A stretch of 64,000 bases of DNA, taken from Oscillatoria princeps RMCB-10. GTDB lineage: Bacteria; Cyanobacteriota; Cyanobacteriia; Cyanobacteriales; Oscillatoriaceae. How positions within the stretch are numbered: the first letter of the stretch is position 1; every line of letters begins with the position of its first letter. The stretch covers positions 186,001 through 250,000 of the forward strand of contig JAHHHT010000011.1 of NCBI GenBank assembly GCA_019359235.1, read 5' to 3'. The notes under the pieces are model-generated. The model saw nothing but the letters and a program-made list of their open reading frames with translations, ran no database searches and had not been told where the DNA came from. Below, in pieces: positions 17,001 to 24,083 of this stretch. The translations under genes and the position numbers were made by a program.

Positions 17001-19859
17001 CGCTATCGTGAAAGTGCTGCTGGCAAGAGTTCCCCCCGCGCCATCCGCCACCGTAAAGTTGAAACTGTCGCTTGTCGTCTCACTGCCATTATGGACATAG
17101 CTGAGAGCGCCGCTATCGATGTTCGCTTGGGTAAAAGTGCCTCCCACAGCTAGCGCCGCGCCATTGAGCTGCAGAGTGCCATTTGCCGGCAAACTCCCCA
17201 AAGTGTAAGTCAGCTGTGCCGGTGCGCTATCCGCATCCGTCACCCGCAGCGCCGTGCTAATGATGGGTGCTGTGGCACCTTCATTTACCGTCAAACCTTG
17301 GTTTGCCGCCAGCACCGGCAGTTCATTCACCGGCGTCACCGCAATCGCAAAGCTTGCGCTACCAAGACTTCCCCCCGCGCCATCCGACACAGTAAAGGAG
17401 AAACTGTCGCTTGTCGTCTCGCTGCCACTGTGCCGATAACTGAGCCGGTTGCTGTCAATATCAGCCTGAGTGAACGTGCCACCGGCAGTTAAAGCTACCC
17501 CATTTAGCAGCAGAGTGCCATTTGCCGGCAAACTCCCCAAAGTGTACGCCAGCTGTGCCGGCGTGTTATCCGCATCCGTCACCCGCAGCGCCGTATTCGT
17601 GATAGCTGCTGTGGCACCTTCATTTACCGTCAACCCTTGGTTTGCCGCCAGCACCGGCACTTCATTCATCGGCGTCACCGCAATCGCAAAACTTGCGCTA
17701 CCAAGACTTCCCCCAGCAGCATCCGCCACCGTAAAAGAGAAACTGTCGCTAGTCGTCTCGCTGCCACTGTGCCGATAAGTCAGCCGGTTGCTGTCAATAT
17801 CAGCCTGAGTGAACGTGCCACCGGCAGTTAAAGCTACCCCATTTAACAGCAGAGAGCCATTTGCCGGCAAACTCCCCAAAGTGTACGCCAGCTGTGCCGG
17901 TGTGTTATCCGCATCCGTCACCTGTAACGCCGTGTTGGCAATCGTTCCCGCCGCACCTTCACTTACCGTCAAACCAAGGTTTACCGCCAGCACCGGCAAC
18001 TCATTCACCGGCGTCACCGCAATCGCAAAACTGCTGCTTGCGAGAACTCCCCCCGCGCCATCCGACACAGTAAAGTTGAAACTGTCGCTTGTCGTCTCGC
18101 TGCCACTGTGCCGATAAGTCAGCCGGTTGCTGTCAATATCAGCCTGGGTGAACGTGCCACCGGCAGTTAAAGCTACCCCATTTAACAGCAGAGAGCCATT
18201 TGCCGGCAAACTCCCCAAAGTGTACGCCAGCTGTGCCGGCGTGTTATCCGCATCCGTCACCCGCAGCGCCGTATTCGTAATAGCTGCTGTCCCACCTTCG
18301 CTGAGCGTCAGAGGGTTATTCGCAGCGAGCACCGGCAACTCATTCACCGGCGTCACCGCAATCGCAAAATTGCTCCTCGCGAGACTTCCCCCCGCGCCAT
18401 CCGACACAGTAAAGGCGAAACTGTCGCTTGTCGTCTCGCTCCCACTGTGCCGATAAGTCAGCCGATTGCTGTCAATATCCGCCTGAGTGAATGTTCCCCC
18501 AACCGCAAGTTGCGCGTTATTCAACAGCAGGTTGCCATTTGCCGGCAAGCTTGCTAAAATGTAAGTGAGTTGCGCCGGTGCGCTATCCGCATCCGTCACC
18601 CGCAGCGCCGTATTCGTGATAGCTGCTGTCCCACCTTCGCTGAGCGTCAGTGGGCTGTTCGCCGCCAGCACCGGCAACTCATTCACCGGCGTCACCGCAA
18701 TCGCAAAATTGGTGTTGCCAATCGTTCCCCCAGCCCCATCCGACACCGTAAAAGTGAAGCTGTCGCCTGTCGTCTCGCTGCCATTATGGGTGTAGGCGAG
18801 CCTGCCTTGGTTGATGTCCGCTTGGGTGAATTTGCCCCCAGCAGCAAGCGCTGTGCCATTCAGCAGCAGGGTGCCATTTGCCGTAGCTCCCACCACAGTG
18901 TAAGTGCGCTGATTTGCCCTACTGTCCGCATCCGTGACTCGCAGCGCCGTGTTGCTAAACGTGACTGCGCCTCCCTCAGCCACCGTCAAGCCGGTGTTGT
19001 TTCTCAGCACCGGCGCAATGTTCGCCGGCACTAGGGTAATTCGGATGTCATCAACCCCAATTTCGTACTTCTGACTCCCCAGAACAACCGACTTGGCATT
19101 CCCGACAAAATTCATCGTGAATGGAACGAGCGGGCTGAATTGACCTCTGGGATCTGGAGCGCCAGCAAAGGGAGTTCTCCCCAAAGTCGCCGATGCCAAA
19201 AGCTTCCCCGTGCCGTTTAACCCGTCGTAAATTTTCACCTCATGCGTCTGGTTGGGCGAGGTGTAGTCAAATGAAATCTGACCCGACGCAATTGCCTGCG
19301 CCTGATTCAAATTCATGGTAATTGAATCGCCTTCAGCGTAAGCGATGACCGTATTTGGTGTTGGCTCGCCGCCAAAATCTCCGCTGCCGCCGGCATCGGA
19401 ATCCACCACGGCAACCGCATTTTCAGAAAACGTCACGCCTCGACTGGCGTAGAAGTTATTGACGTAATTTAAATCTCCAACCCCTTCAAAGTTCAGCAAT
19501 GTCCCTGAACTGACACTGCCTTGCCGGTTGCCGAAGTCAATCCCCCCCACACTCTGACCGGCACTGAGGACAACGGTGTGTGAGCCGCCGGTGGGGAACG
19601 CCTGCGTGCTGCCGGTGGGAACCACTTCCCGCACCGTATAGGTTCCCGCTGGCAAGCCGGTGAGCCGGTACTCTCCCGCCTCATTGACATTCGGCGTTGC
19701 TGAGTCGTCTGCCTGCGTCACCGCGCTCAGTTCGCCGGTGTCGGGCACCCCGTTATTGTTCCCGTCGAGGTAGACTGTCACCCCTGCCAAACCGGGCTCG
19801 CCGGTATCCCGCTCCCCGTTTCCGTTTAAATCATTCCATTTCGTTCCCCTGATTTCCAC
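14058..19859 (-). CDS. Giant secreted RTX protein with SdrD-B-like, cadherin-like and FG-GAP repeats
   Basis: About 1,933 residues. The order is: an SdrD B-like domain (GTKWNDLNGNGERDTGEPGL, about residues 1-115); a globular region of about 150 residues; seven cadherin-like repeats of 113 residues (339 bp each, 16.65-19.03 kb) with TALRVTDADS and LTYRHSGSETTSDSF signatures; a short region with a first RTX block; about seven FG-GAP/VCBS-like calcium repeats (DLDGDGDIDLAT, 15.05-16.09 kb); then many GGAGNDTL-type RTX nonapeptides; and a C-terminal export domain (GADRFYYT ... ITDFVTGTDKIYL) ending DFVLF. This is the make-up of a type I-secreted, calcium-dependent surface or matrix protein. No ABC exporter is nearby. 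No in-frame ATG fits; GTG at 19859 has GGAGGAG just before it and begins at the conserved EIRGTKW, so it is taken as the start. Confidence 0.88.
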   Translation of the reverse strand: MEIRGTKWNDLNGNGERDTGEPGLAGVTVYLDGNNNGVPDTGELSAVTQADDSATPNVNEAGEYRLTGLPAGTYTVREVVPTGSTQAFPTGGSHTVVLSAGQSVGGIDFGNRQGSVSSGTLLNFEGVGDLNYVNNFYASRGVTFSENAVAVVDSDAGGSGDFGGEPTPNTVIAYAEGDSITMNLNQAQAIASGQISFDYTSPNQTHEVKIYDGLNGTGKLLASATLGRTPFAGAPDPRGQFSPLVPFTMNFVGNAKSVVLGSQKYEIGVDDIRITLVPANIAPVLRNNTGLTVAEGGAVTFSNTALRVTDADSRANQRTYTVVGATANGTLLLNGTALAAGGKFTQADINQGRLAYTHNGSETTGDSFTFTVSDGAGGTIGNTNFAIAVTPVNELPVLAANSPLTLSEGGTAAITNTALRVTDADSAPAQLTYILASLPANGNLLLNNAQLAVGGTFTQADIDSNRLTYRHSGSETTSDSFAFTVSDGAGGSLARSNFAIAVTPVNELPVLAANNPLTLSEGGTAAITNTALRVTDADNTPAQLAYTLGSLPANGSLLLNGVALTAGGTFTQADIDSNRLTYRHSGSETTSDSFNFTVSDGAGGVLASSSFAIAVTPVNELPVLAVNLGLTVSEGAAGTIANTALQVTDADNTPAQLAYTLGSLPANGSLLLNGVALTAGGTFTQADIDSNRLTYRHSGSETTSDSFSFTVADAAGGSLGSASFAIAVTPMNEVPVLAANQGLTVNEGATAAITNTALRVTDADNTPAQLAYTLGSLPANGTLLLNGVALTAGGTFTQADIDSNRLSYRHSGSETTSDSFSFTVSDGAGGSLGSASFAIAVTPVNELPVLAANQGLTVNEGATAPIISTALRVTDADSAPAQLTYTLGSLPANGTLQLNGAALAVGGTFTQANIDSGALSYVHNGSETTSDSFNFTVADGAGGTLASSTFTIAVTPVNELPVLAVNQGLTVSEGAAGTILNTLLQVTDVDNAPAQLAYTLGSLPANGTLQLNGLALAVGGTFTQANIDSGALSYVHNGSETTSDSFNFTVADASGGTLASRSFAINVNPVIDLAGEWQYTSTTDFGSPVAGVGFQASALAYAAALQITQNGTQVTIPGFYLGSAGNGQGQISGNTITATLPVSGGTGTLQGTMSADGRTITGNISFSDGQQTQPAIVPFTMISQTAPGGNDSISGDAGNNFLGAGVGNDTITGLAGNDTLAGGAGGDILNGGDGSDSLDGGDGDDILSGNESNLGIDFAVGGSPQDITATDLDNDGDIDLVTANGNSNTVSVLLNNGSGNFTLQQPNITFGSAVSSVTAADLNGDSRPDLAVANTGSASTGNVSILLNNGSGTLIPQSDITLGSVPEVVTAADLDSDGDTDLATANPISNTVSVLLNNGSSTFTLQQPDITVGDFPSSVIAADLDNDGDIDLATANSSNLNGVDIFDDNRNVSVLLNNGNGTFAPAVDFDGAVENVPTSVTAADLDGDSDIDLVTSTMVYFNSVSVLRNNGNGTFAAAVEVGAGSNFITAADLDGDGDIDLATAYSSSGVSLLLNNGNGTFAAAVNSAGGVAEDMTAADFDGDGDTDLAWANPNSNKVTVLLNNDGVFGGLFDNGNDSITGGAGNDRIIGDAGLDFLQGGAGNDNLTGGDDNDTLTGGDDNDTLTGNEDNDSMAGESGNDTLFGGAGNDTLTGGEGNDFLYGNADGILTATADVIIGGAGLDFLQGGDGNDTIDGSGTLTGGAGNDIIDGSGTLTGGAGNDSIIGGAGNDSIAGESGIDILFGGADSDTLTGGEGNDYLHGDVNASATGGNDRITGDAGDDSLIGGIGADTLTGGDGADRFYYTAVSEGSASELITDFVTGTDKIYLAKNGFGTSLTTTTTGQNFQLTTQNGTIIYNSGSRTLSFDDLGTAAPVTLFTLSGNSAIVPNDFVLF

Positions 19860-20033
19860 TGTCTCCTCCACCCATTTGCGAACATATGTGAAAAGTCTTG
19901 TAAGGCAAGCGTCCGCCTTGACGGGCTCAGCCTCACAGCCAGATGCTACCGCAGCTGCCTCACATTTCACCCATGTTGTTTTATTTCTTAACAATCTAAG
20001 CACTACGCGGGGGGCGGGCACGGGGACCAAAGC

Positions 20034-20200
20034 GTGTCAACTTAAACTGTGTCCCGTAGTCTCTGGGCGGTTGAAACCGCAGCTATACAGACAAAACCCG
20101 CCTGCGCGGGTTTTAAAATTCTAGTTCTTTTCTTAAGTCCGCGAAGGCGGACTTCGTTTGTATAGCCGCGATTTCAATCGCCAGGAGCTTAAGTTGACAC
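20034..20200. repeat. 167-bp mini-element with GTGTCAACTTAA inverted ends
   Basis: Perfect 12-bp inverted ends (20034-20045 and 20189-20200) enclose two complementary cores: GCGGTTGAAACCGCAGCTATA with CCGCGATTTCAATCGCC, and CCGCCTGCGCGGG with GTCCGCGAAGGCGGAC. A half copy of the same core (GAAATCGCGGCTATACAAAC with the GTCCGCGAAGGCGGAC hairpin) lies at about 37540-37577. The rest of 19860-20519 holds a GGGGCGGGC/GCCCGCCCC-type inverted pair and no gene. Confidence 0.72.
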
Positions 20201-20519
20201 CAATGGCACGGGGACCCGCCCCTACGGCTCTGACTTGAAAATAGTCTTGTAGGGGCGATGCCCCCGTGCTCGCCCCGCCCCCCTTGACAATTTTCATTGG
20301 TAGCGGTGTGCGCAGTTCATCGTGACTGCCTCCTTCCCAGGATTCCCTCAAGGTGCCGGTCGTGACTATATAGCAGTAGCCACTTAGGGAACGGACGTAG
20401 GACAGGCGTCTCGCCTGTCCCTATACCTGCTACTCAGTAAAATGCCCTGTCCTAAACAGACTGTCTACTGCTATAATAACAATAATCCCCTCAGCATGAC
20501 TTCTAAAAGTGAGGCTACT

Positions 20520-21347
20520 ATGCAGCCGATGAAATACCCGGTTGAGCAGACAGATCCGCCGCGCTCTCCGCGAGAAACGCTGCCCACGATGTACGATTTG
20601 CCCAGTGAAAATCAGGAGGAACCAGGCTTGCCAGACGAATTCCACGACTTCCAACCCGAACTGATGCGCCGCACCTTTCGCCCCCCTAACCACTCCCCAG
20701 ATCGGGTATTCACCGGCAGTGACATGAACCTCTATTACGATGTCAGCCACCCAAACTGGTACAAACGACCAGATTGGTTTGCAGTCGTGGGTGTCCCCAG
20801 GCTTTATGACGGGCGTGACCTGCGCATGAGTTATGTGATTTGGCAAGAGGGAATTAGACCTTTTGTGGTGGTGGAATTGCTTTCTCCGGGCACGGAGGAT
20901 GAAGACTTGGGACAAACCGCTAGGGGAGCCGGTGAACCCCCTACCAAGTGGGAAGTCTACGAGCGGATTTTGGGAGTGCCCTACTATGTGGTGTTCAATC
21001 GCTACACGAACCAGTTGCGAGTTTTTGCTTTAAAAGCCGGTCGTTACCAGGAATTGCAGCTGAGCGAGCCTAGGGTTTGGATGCCCGAATTGGAATTGGG
21101 ATTGGGGTTGTGGGTTGGGGAATATCAAGGGATTCATCGCCTGTGGTTGCGCTGGTATGATGCCGGGGGCAATTGGATTCCCACGGCTGAAGAAAGAGAA
21201 GCCCTCGCCCAGCAGCAGGCTGAAGCCGAGCGCCAGCGGGCTGAAGCTGAGCGCCAGCGGGCAGAACAGGCGCAGGCTCAGTTGGAGGCGCTGCAGCGCC
21301 GGCTGCGGGAATTGGGGATTGACCCCGATATTTCGGGGGAGGGGTAG
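20520..21347 (+). CDS. Uma2 family (DUF820) restriction-endonuclease-fold protein
   Basis: A 275-residue Uma2 protein, larger than the one at 11688. It contains YYDVSHPNWYKRPDWFAVVG (conserved PD), RPFVVVELLSPGTEDED (E-x-L-S-P), KWEVYERILGVPYYVVF with the lysine-containing helix, and then ELELGLGLWVGEYQGIHRLW. The end is a basic coiled coil with duplicated AEAERQR units. The catalytic PD...E-x-L pattern is intact, so activity is possible. Upstream in-frame ATGs at 20442 and 20496 exist; 20520 is preferred because the earlier codons lie in an inverted-repeat end and GTGAGG precedes it. The last ~85 codons are duplicated at 13459-13716. Role unknown. Confidence 0.82.
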   Translation: MQPMKYPVEQTDPPRSPRETLPTMYDLPSENQEEPGLPDEFHDFQPELMRRTFRPPNHSPDRVFTGSDMNLYYDVSHPNWYKRPDWFAVVGVPRLYDGRDLRMSYVIWQEGIRPFVVVELLSPGTEDEDLGQTARGAGEPPTKWEVYERILGVPYYVVFNRYTNQLRVFALKAGRYQELQLSEPRVWMPELELGLGLWVGEYQGIHRLWLRWYDAGGNWIPTAEEREALAQQQAEAERQRAEAERQRAEQAQAQLEALQRRLRELGIDPDISGEG

Positions 21348-21416
21348 AGGGCAATTATAGAGCCGGTACTCTCCGCAGCGGCGCGGCACTCCTGCGCCCC
21401 GCAATGCCGGTAAATT

Positions 21417-21512
21417 TATAGCGTTTTTCGTATGAGTGAGGTACTGAGAAACCCGGTTTCTTAAAGAAACCGGGTTTCTGGGGTGTACTTCACCCAACTG
21501 AAAACCGCTATA
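21417..21512. repeat. Full-length 96-bp TATAGC element with AGAAACCCGG hairpin core
   Basis: This is the clearest copy of the family. TATAGCGTTTTTCGTATGAG and GTGAGGTACT lead into the perfect AGAAACCCGGTTTCTT/AAGAAACCGGGTTTCT hairpin and out through GTACTTCACCCAACTG to CCGCTATA. The outer ~28 bp are imperfect inverted repeats. Other copies: 3499-3573, 26355-26427, about 33966-34061 and 63381-63477. The rest of 21348-21790 holds a GAGGGCAGGCGTTCCCTCCGCGCC palindrome cluster, two direct copies of a TTCTCAGCTTTCCCGATACA unit (about 21651 and 21710) and no gene. Confidence 0.85.
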
Positions 21513-21790
21513 TGTGTGCTTGAGGGCAGGCGTTCCCTCCGCGCCCTCAAGGTCTCTGGGAAGGACGCTGTCGCGTCCCGCAACGCTTACGGAGGGAACG
21601 CCTGTCCTACGTCCGTGCCCTAAGTGACTACTGCTATATATTCTCAGCTTTCCCGATACATTGAAGCGTGAGCCCCGCCTCTACAAGTGTCGCCGCAGTT
21701 TAGAAATATTCTCAGCTTTCCCGATACATTGAAGCATGAACCCGCCCCTACAAGCCTTTCCACACACAACAGATGCAAGCGGACATGATA

Positions 21791-23086
21791 TCACTGAAGT
21801 ATCCTTTCCTTGCTGCGACTGAGCACCTGTTCGATTTTCTCAATCAGACCTCTGAGGTCTTGGTGTTTAACCACTTCCTCCAAATCTGTGAGCGCCCCTT
21901 CTACCTGTTCGATTTTTTCAATCAGCGACTGCGCTTCAGGAATGTTAACGCTCTCAACATCTTCCTGAGAAACTGAAGCGCTGTTAAGGTTTTGATTTTT
22001 AACCAGTTCCTCCAACTCCGCCAGCGCCACTTCTGCCCGCTCAATTTTTTGAATCAGCCCTCGCGCAACCGCCGCCCCCTCTCGCGCCGAGTCGGTGAGT
22101 TCTTGAACGTGCAGTTTAAAGCGATTCGCCAGCTGATCCATCCTGCGCCCCGCCTCAAAAGTCTGGCTGACCAATTTGCCAATTTCAGAAATAACGTGGC
22201 TGAACTCATTCAATGGCCCACCAATCCGATTGGCCACTACTGACGCCTGTACCGCCAAGTAGCGGACTTGCTGGCTGACTCTTGAAATCAGTCGAGAAGC
22301 CGCATTAACATTTTCTAGGTCTTTGGCTAAGGCTTTCCCCATATCCACAATTTGATCCGTGTTGCGGCAGATGGCACTGACGCCGGAAAAGGTCGCCTGA
22401 AACGCCTTTCTCCCTTCAACAGAAAGGAGTTGGCCCATCTGAATAAATCGCTGATTGAGGTGGCCTATTTCTTGAGCTTGGTTTAACAGCTGCAATTTAA
22501 GCTGGGCGATCCTCTGGTTTTGCTTTTGAATCTCCAGCAGGTTAAACTCTAGCAATTGCGTGTAACTTTTGACCTTTCCTTTTTCTTTTTGCAGTTCCGT
22601 CCTGTAGCCGTGCGCCTCTATTTTTTGCATTTTAATCATTTGCTTATAAAATTTGGCGATTTTGACTTGAGCGAGCAGCAGGACATGCATGTCTAGCAAA
22701 CGCACACTTCCGCTCTCGGAGGCAATCACGACCGGCTCGTAAACCAAATCTTCAGACCGATTCAAAGCGATTGTAGCCGCTTCATCAATTTTGCACGTAT
22801 CGGGCAGCTGTAACGGCTGGGTTTTCACAGCATCTAATAGCGTCTGAATTGGACGCTTCAGACAAACCTCGCTGCGGTCAGGCTGGCTCATCCACTCGTT
22901 AAACTTTCGCCGAGAAATCATCCCGGCAATCCGGGAGCCCTTCATAATAAGCACTCCAGGAAGCTCTGATTTTTCAGCAAATTTTTGAGCGACGAAATGC
23001 CCGGGCGTCGCGTGACTCACCTGGAAGTGGTGGGAGGGCAGGTGCCCCAAGGTAGAATCGGGGGTCAGCTGAGTTAAGTCGATCAT
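21791..23086 (-). CDS. CBS-like domain fused to a chemoreceptor-like coiled-coil signalling protein
   Basis: A 431-residue soluble protein. The first ~140 residues resemble a CBS-type sensor pair (ELPGVLIMKGSRIAGMISRR, then LQLPDTCKIDEAATIALNRS and EPVVIASESGSVRLLDMHVL), as found at the N-terminus of cyanobacterial histidine kinases and cyclases. Residues about 150-225 form a long Gln/Lys/Leu coiled coil. From about 240 the heptads resemble the cytoplasmic bundle of methyl-accepting chemotaxis proteins (ISRVSQQVRYLAVQASVVAN, VISEIGKLVSQTFEAGRRMD). There is no transmembrane helix, and the canonical MCP hairpin tip is not obvious. The C-terminus holds two copies of a SLIEKIEQVEGALTDLEEVV-like segment. 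Role unknown; a cytosolic scaffold or receptor is likely. It stands alone. Confidence 0.62.
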   Translation of the reverse strand: MIDLTQLTPDSTLGHLPSHHFQVSHATPGHFVAQKFAEKSELPGVLIMKGSRIAGMISRRKFNEWMSQPDRSEVCLKRPIQTLLDAVKTQPLQLPDTCKIDEAATIALNRSEDLVYEPVVIASESGSVRLLDMHVLLLAQVKIAKFYKQMIKMQKIEAHGYRTELQKEKGKVKSYTQLLEFNLLEIQKQNQRIAQLKLQLLNQAQEIGHLNQRFIQMGQLLSVEGRKAFQATFSGVSAICRNTDQIVDMGKALAKDLENVNAASRLISRVSQQVRYLAVQASVVANRIGGPLNEFSHVISEIGKLVSQTFEAGRRMDQLANRFKLHVQELTDSAREGAAVARGLIQKIERAEVALAELEELVKNQNLNSASVSQEDVESVNIPEAQSLIEKIEQVEGALTDLEEVVKHQDLRGLIEKIEQVLSRSKERILQ

Positions 23087-23387
23087 GCGCTAGTCATGCC
23101 CGCCAAAGAGGATTTATTATTTTATAATATTTATCACACATTGTAGAGGGTTTAAGCCAAATCGCCCGGTTCCCCGATTTTGGGGCAGTTCATCCAATTT
23201 CTGCCGCACTGTTAGGAGAGGGTAACTCTGGGCAAAACTTGCTAAAATTAGGCAGTCCTCACCTGCTCCCCCAGGCACCGATCGCAGCAGTTTGCACTCA
23301 GGACTTCAGCTCCTTACCCCCAGTAACGGGGCTGAGGGCTTCAGCCCTCACTCCTATCAGCAAGGGCTGGCACTCATAATTTCAGCT

Positions 23388-23479
23388 TCAGGACTTACGC
23401 AAAGCCTCTATCTGTAGGGTGGGTTAGCGCTAGCGTAACCGGCACCACACCACATTAAGTGTTGCTGCGTAAGTCCTGA
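23388..23479. repeat. 92-bp MITE with TCAGGACTTACGCA inverted ends
   Basis: Perfect 14-bp terminal inverted repeats (23388-23401 and 23466-23479) enclose a small GTAGGGTGGGTTAGCGCTAGCG core. CAGGACTTACGCA ends are a familiar mini-transposon signature in cyanobacterial genomes. No transposase is present in the window to mobilise it. Confidence 0.8.
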
Positions 23480-23716
23480 GATTTTTAGGCCCAGGAAGCG
23501 GTGAAAAGGTTTGCAAGAAGGATTTCACCTCCTTACCCTTACCTGGGAGGGGGTGGGGGCTAAAGCCGTCACTGCCAACCGGGTTTTGAAGGCAACCGCT
23601 GGCGCTGCCCCTCACCCGAAACAGCCGCCGGCATGAAAAAGCAGAAAAATAAAAATAATATTAAATTCTAACAGGTTTCGCAGGAAAGAGAGCGAGCTGT
23701 TGCTGCGACAGAAGAT

Positions 23717-23880
23717 ATAGCAGCAGACAGTCAGTTCAGGACATGGGCATTGCGGCGGGAGTGGGGCATTGCGGCGGGAGTGGGGCAAAAGCTGTGAGTC
23801 TTCCCCATGCGCCCGGGGCCATGCGCCCGGGGCCATGCGCCATGCCATTAATGTCCGCTCCCAATATGACTGCTGCTATA
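23717..23880. repeat. 164-bp TATAGCAGCAG-ended element with internal tandem units
   Basis: The ends TATAGCAGCAGACAGTCAG and (inverse) TATAGCAGCAGTCATATTG match over the first 11-12 bp and more loosely over about 30 bp to an inner GGACAT/ATGTCC pair. The interior has two direct doublets. It shares the TATAGC terminus with the other mini-elements here but has a different core. Confidence 0.65.
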
Positions 23881-23956
23881 GGCCCAGCGTGTAACTCGTA
23901 GGGTGCGTTCCCGCGCGAGGGAACGCTACCCGTGACCAAGATTGGGTAGAATTGGA

Positions 23957-24067
23957 GGGAGCATCCCGGTTGTGCGAGCGAAGCCCATATCAATGCGACA
24001 ATGATTTCAGCACGGGGTAGGAGGAGAAGATTTTTGGCCAGCTGAATCCCGGAAACGGGATTGAAAC
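23957..24067 (+). repeat. Dispersed repeat ending in a lone CRISPR-repeat-like motif
   Basis: Positions 23957-24052 are the inverted partner of positions 1-96. The distal end reads TGAATCCC-GGAAAC-GGGATTGAAAC (24043-24067), which has the stem and the GGGATTGAAAC tail typical of cyanobacterial CRISPR repeats. Only one unit exists, with no spacers and no cas genes, so it is not an array. The recJ start follows 17 bp later. Confidence 0.5.
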
Positions 24068-24083
24068 GACACAGGTGCCTGCA

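Larger units (their letters stand above)
20367..21640. mobile_element. 1.27-kb segment bounded by 42-bp inverted repeats, carrying a Uma2 gene
   Basis: Positions 20367-20408 and 21599-21640 are inverted copies with 40 of 42 bases identical, starting TATATAGCAGTAG at the outer edges. They enclose one complete Uma2 gene, a TATAGC-ended hairpin element (21417-21512) and short palindromes. No transposase is inside, so if mobile it would be non-autonomous. The alternative is two separate small elements in opposite orientation: a second TATAGCAGTAG-like end also occurs at about 20458-20476, so the left repeat could be part of a ~110-bp MITE. The boundaries are seen; mobility is inferred. Confidence 0.5.
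23087..24083. other. Gene-free ~1-kb stretch of stacked repeats before recJ
   Basis: No credible coding sequence. From left to right: about 300 bp of unremarkable DNA; a CAGGACTTACGCA element (23388-23479); about 230 bp without visible signals; a TATAGCAGCAG element (23717-23880) containing a doubled GCATTGCGGCGGGAGTGGG unit and a doubled CATGCGCCCGGGGC unit; a GTAGGGTGCGTTCCC-type hairpin (23898-23930); and the repeat at 23957-24052 with a CRISPR-repeat-like end. The recJ promoter must lie in or after these elements. Confidence 0.6.

Noticed and set aside
14049-18795. Many plus-strand frames across the RTX gene, including Val/Gly/Thr-rich and Ser/Pro-rich repeat peptides
   Set aside because: They are antisense images of RTX and cadherin-like repeats; their periodicity comes from the real minus-strand gene.
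20442-20519. ATG 20442 as start of the second Uma2 gene
   Set aside because: The first codons lie within an inverted-repeat end and encode a Cys/Tyr/Asn run unlike the family.
24043-24067. A CRISPR array before recJ
   Set aside because: Only a single repeat-like unit; no second repeat, no spacers and no cas genes in the window.
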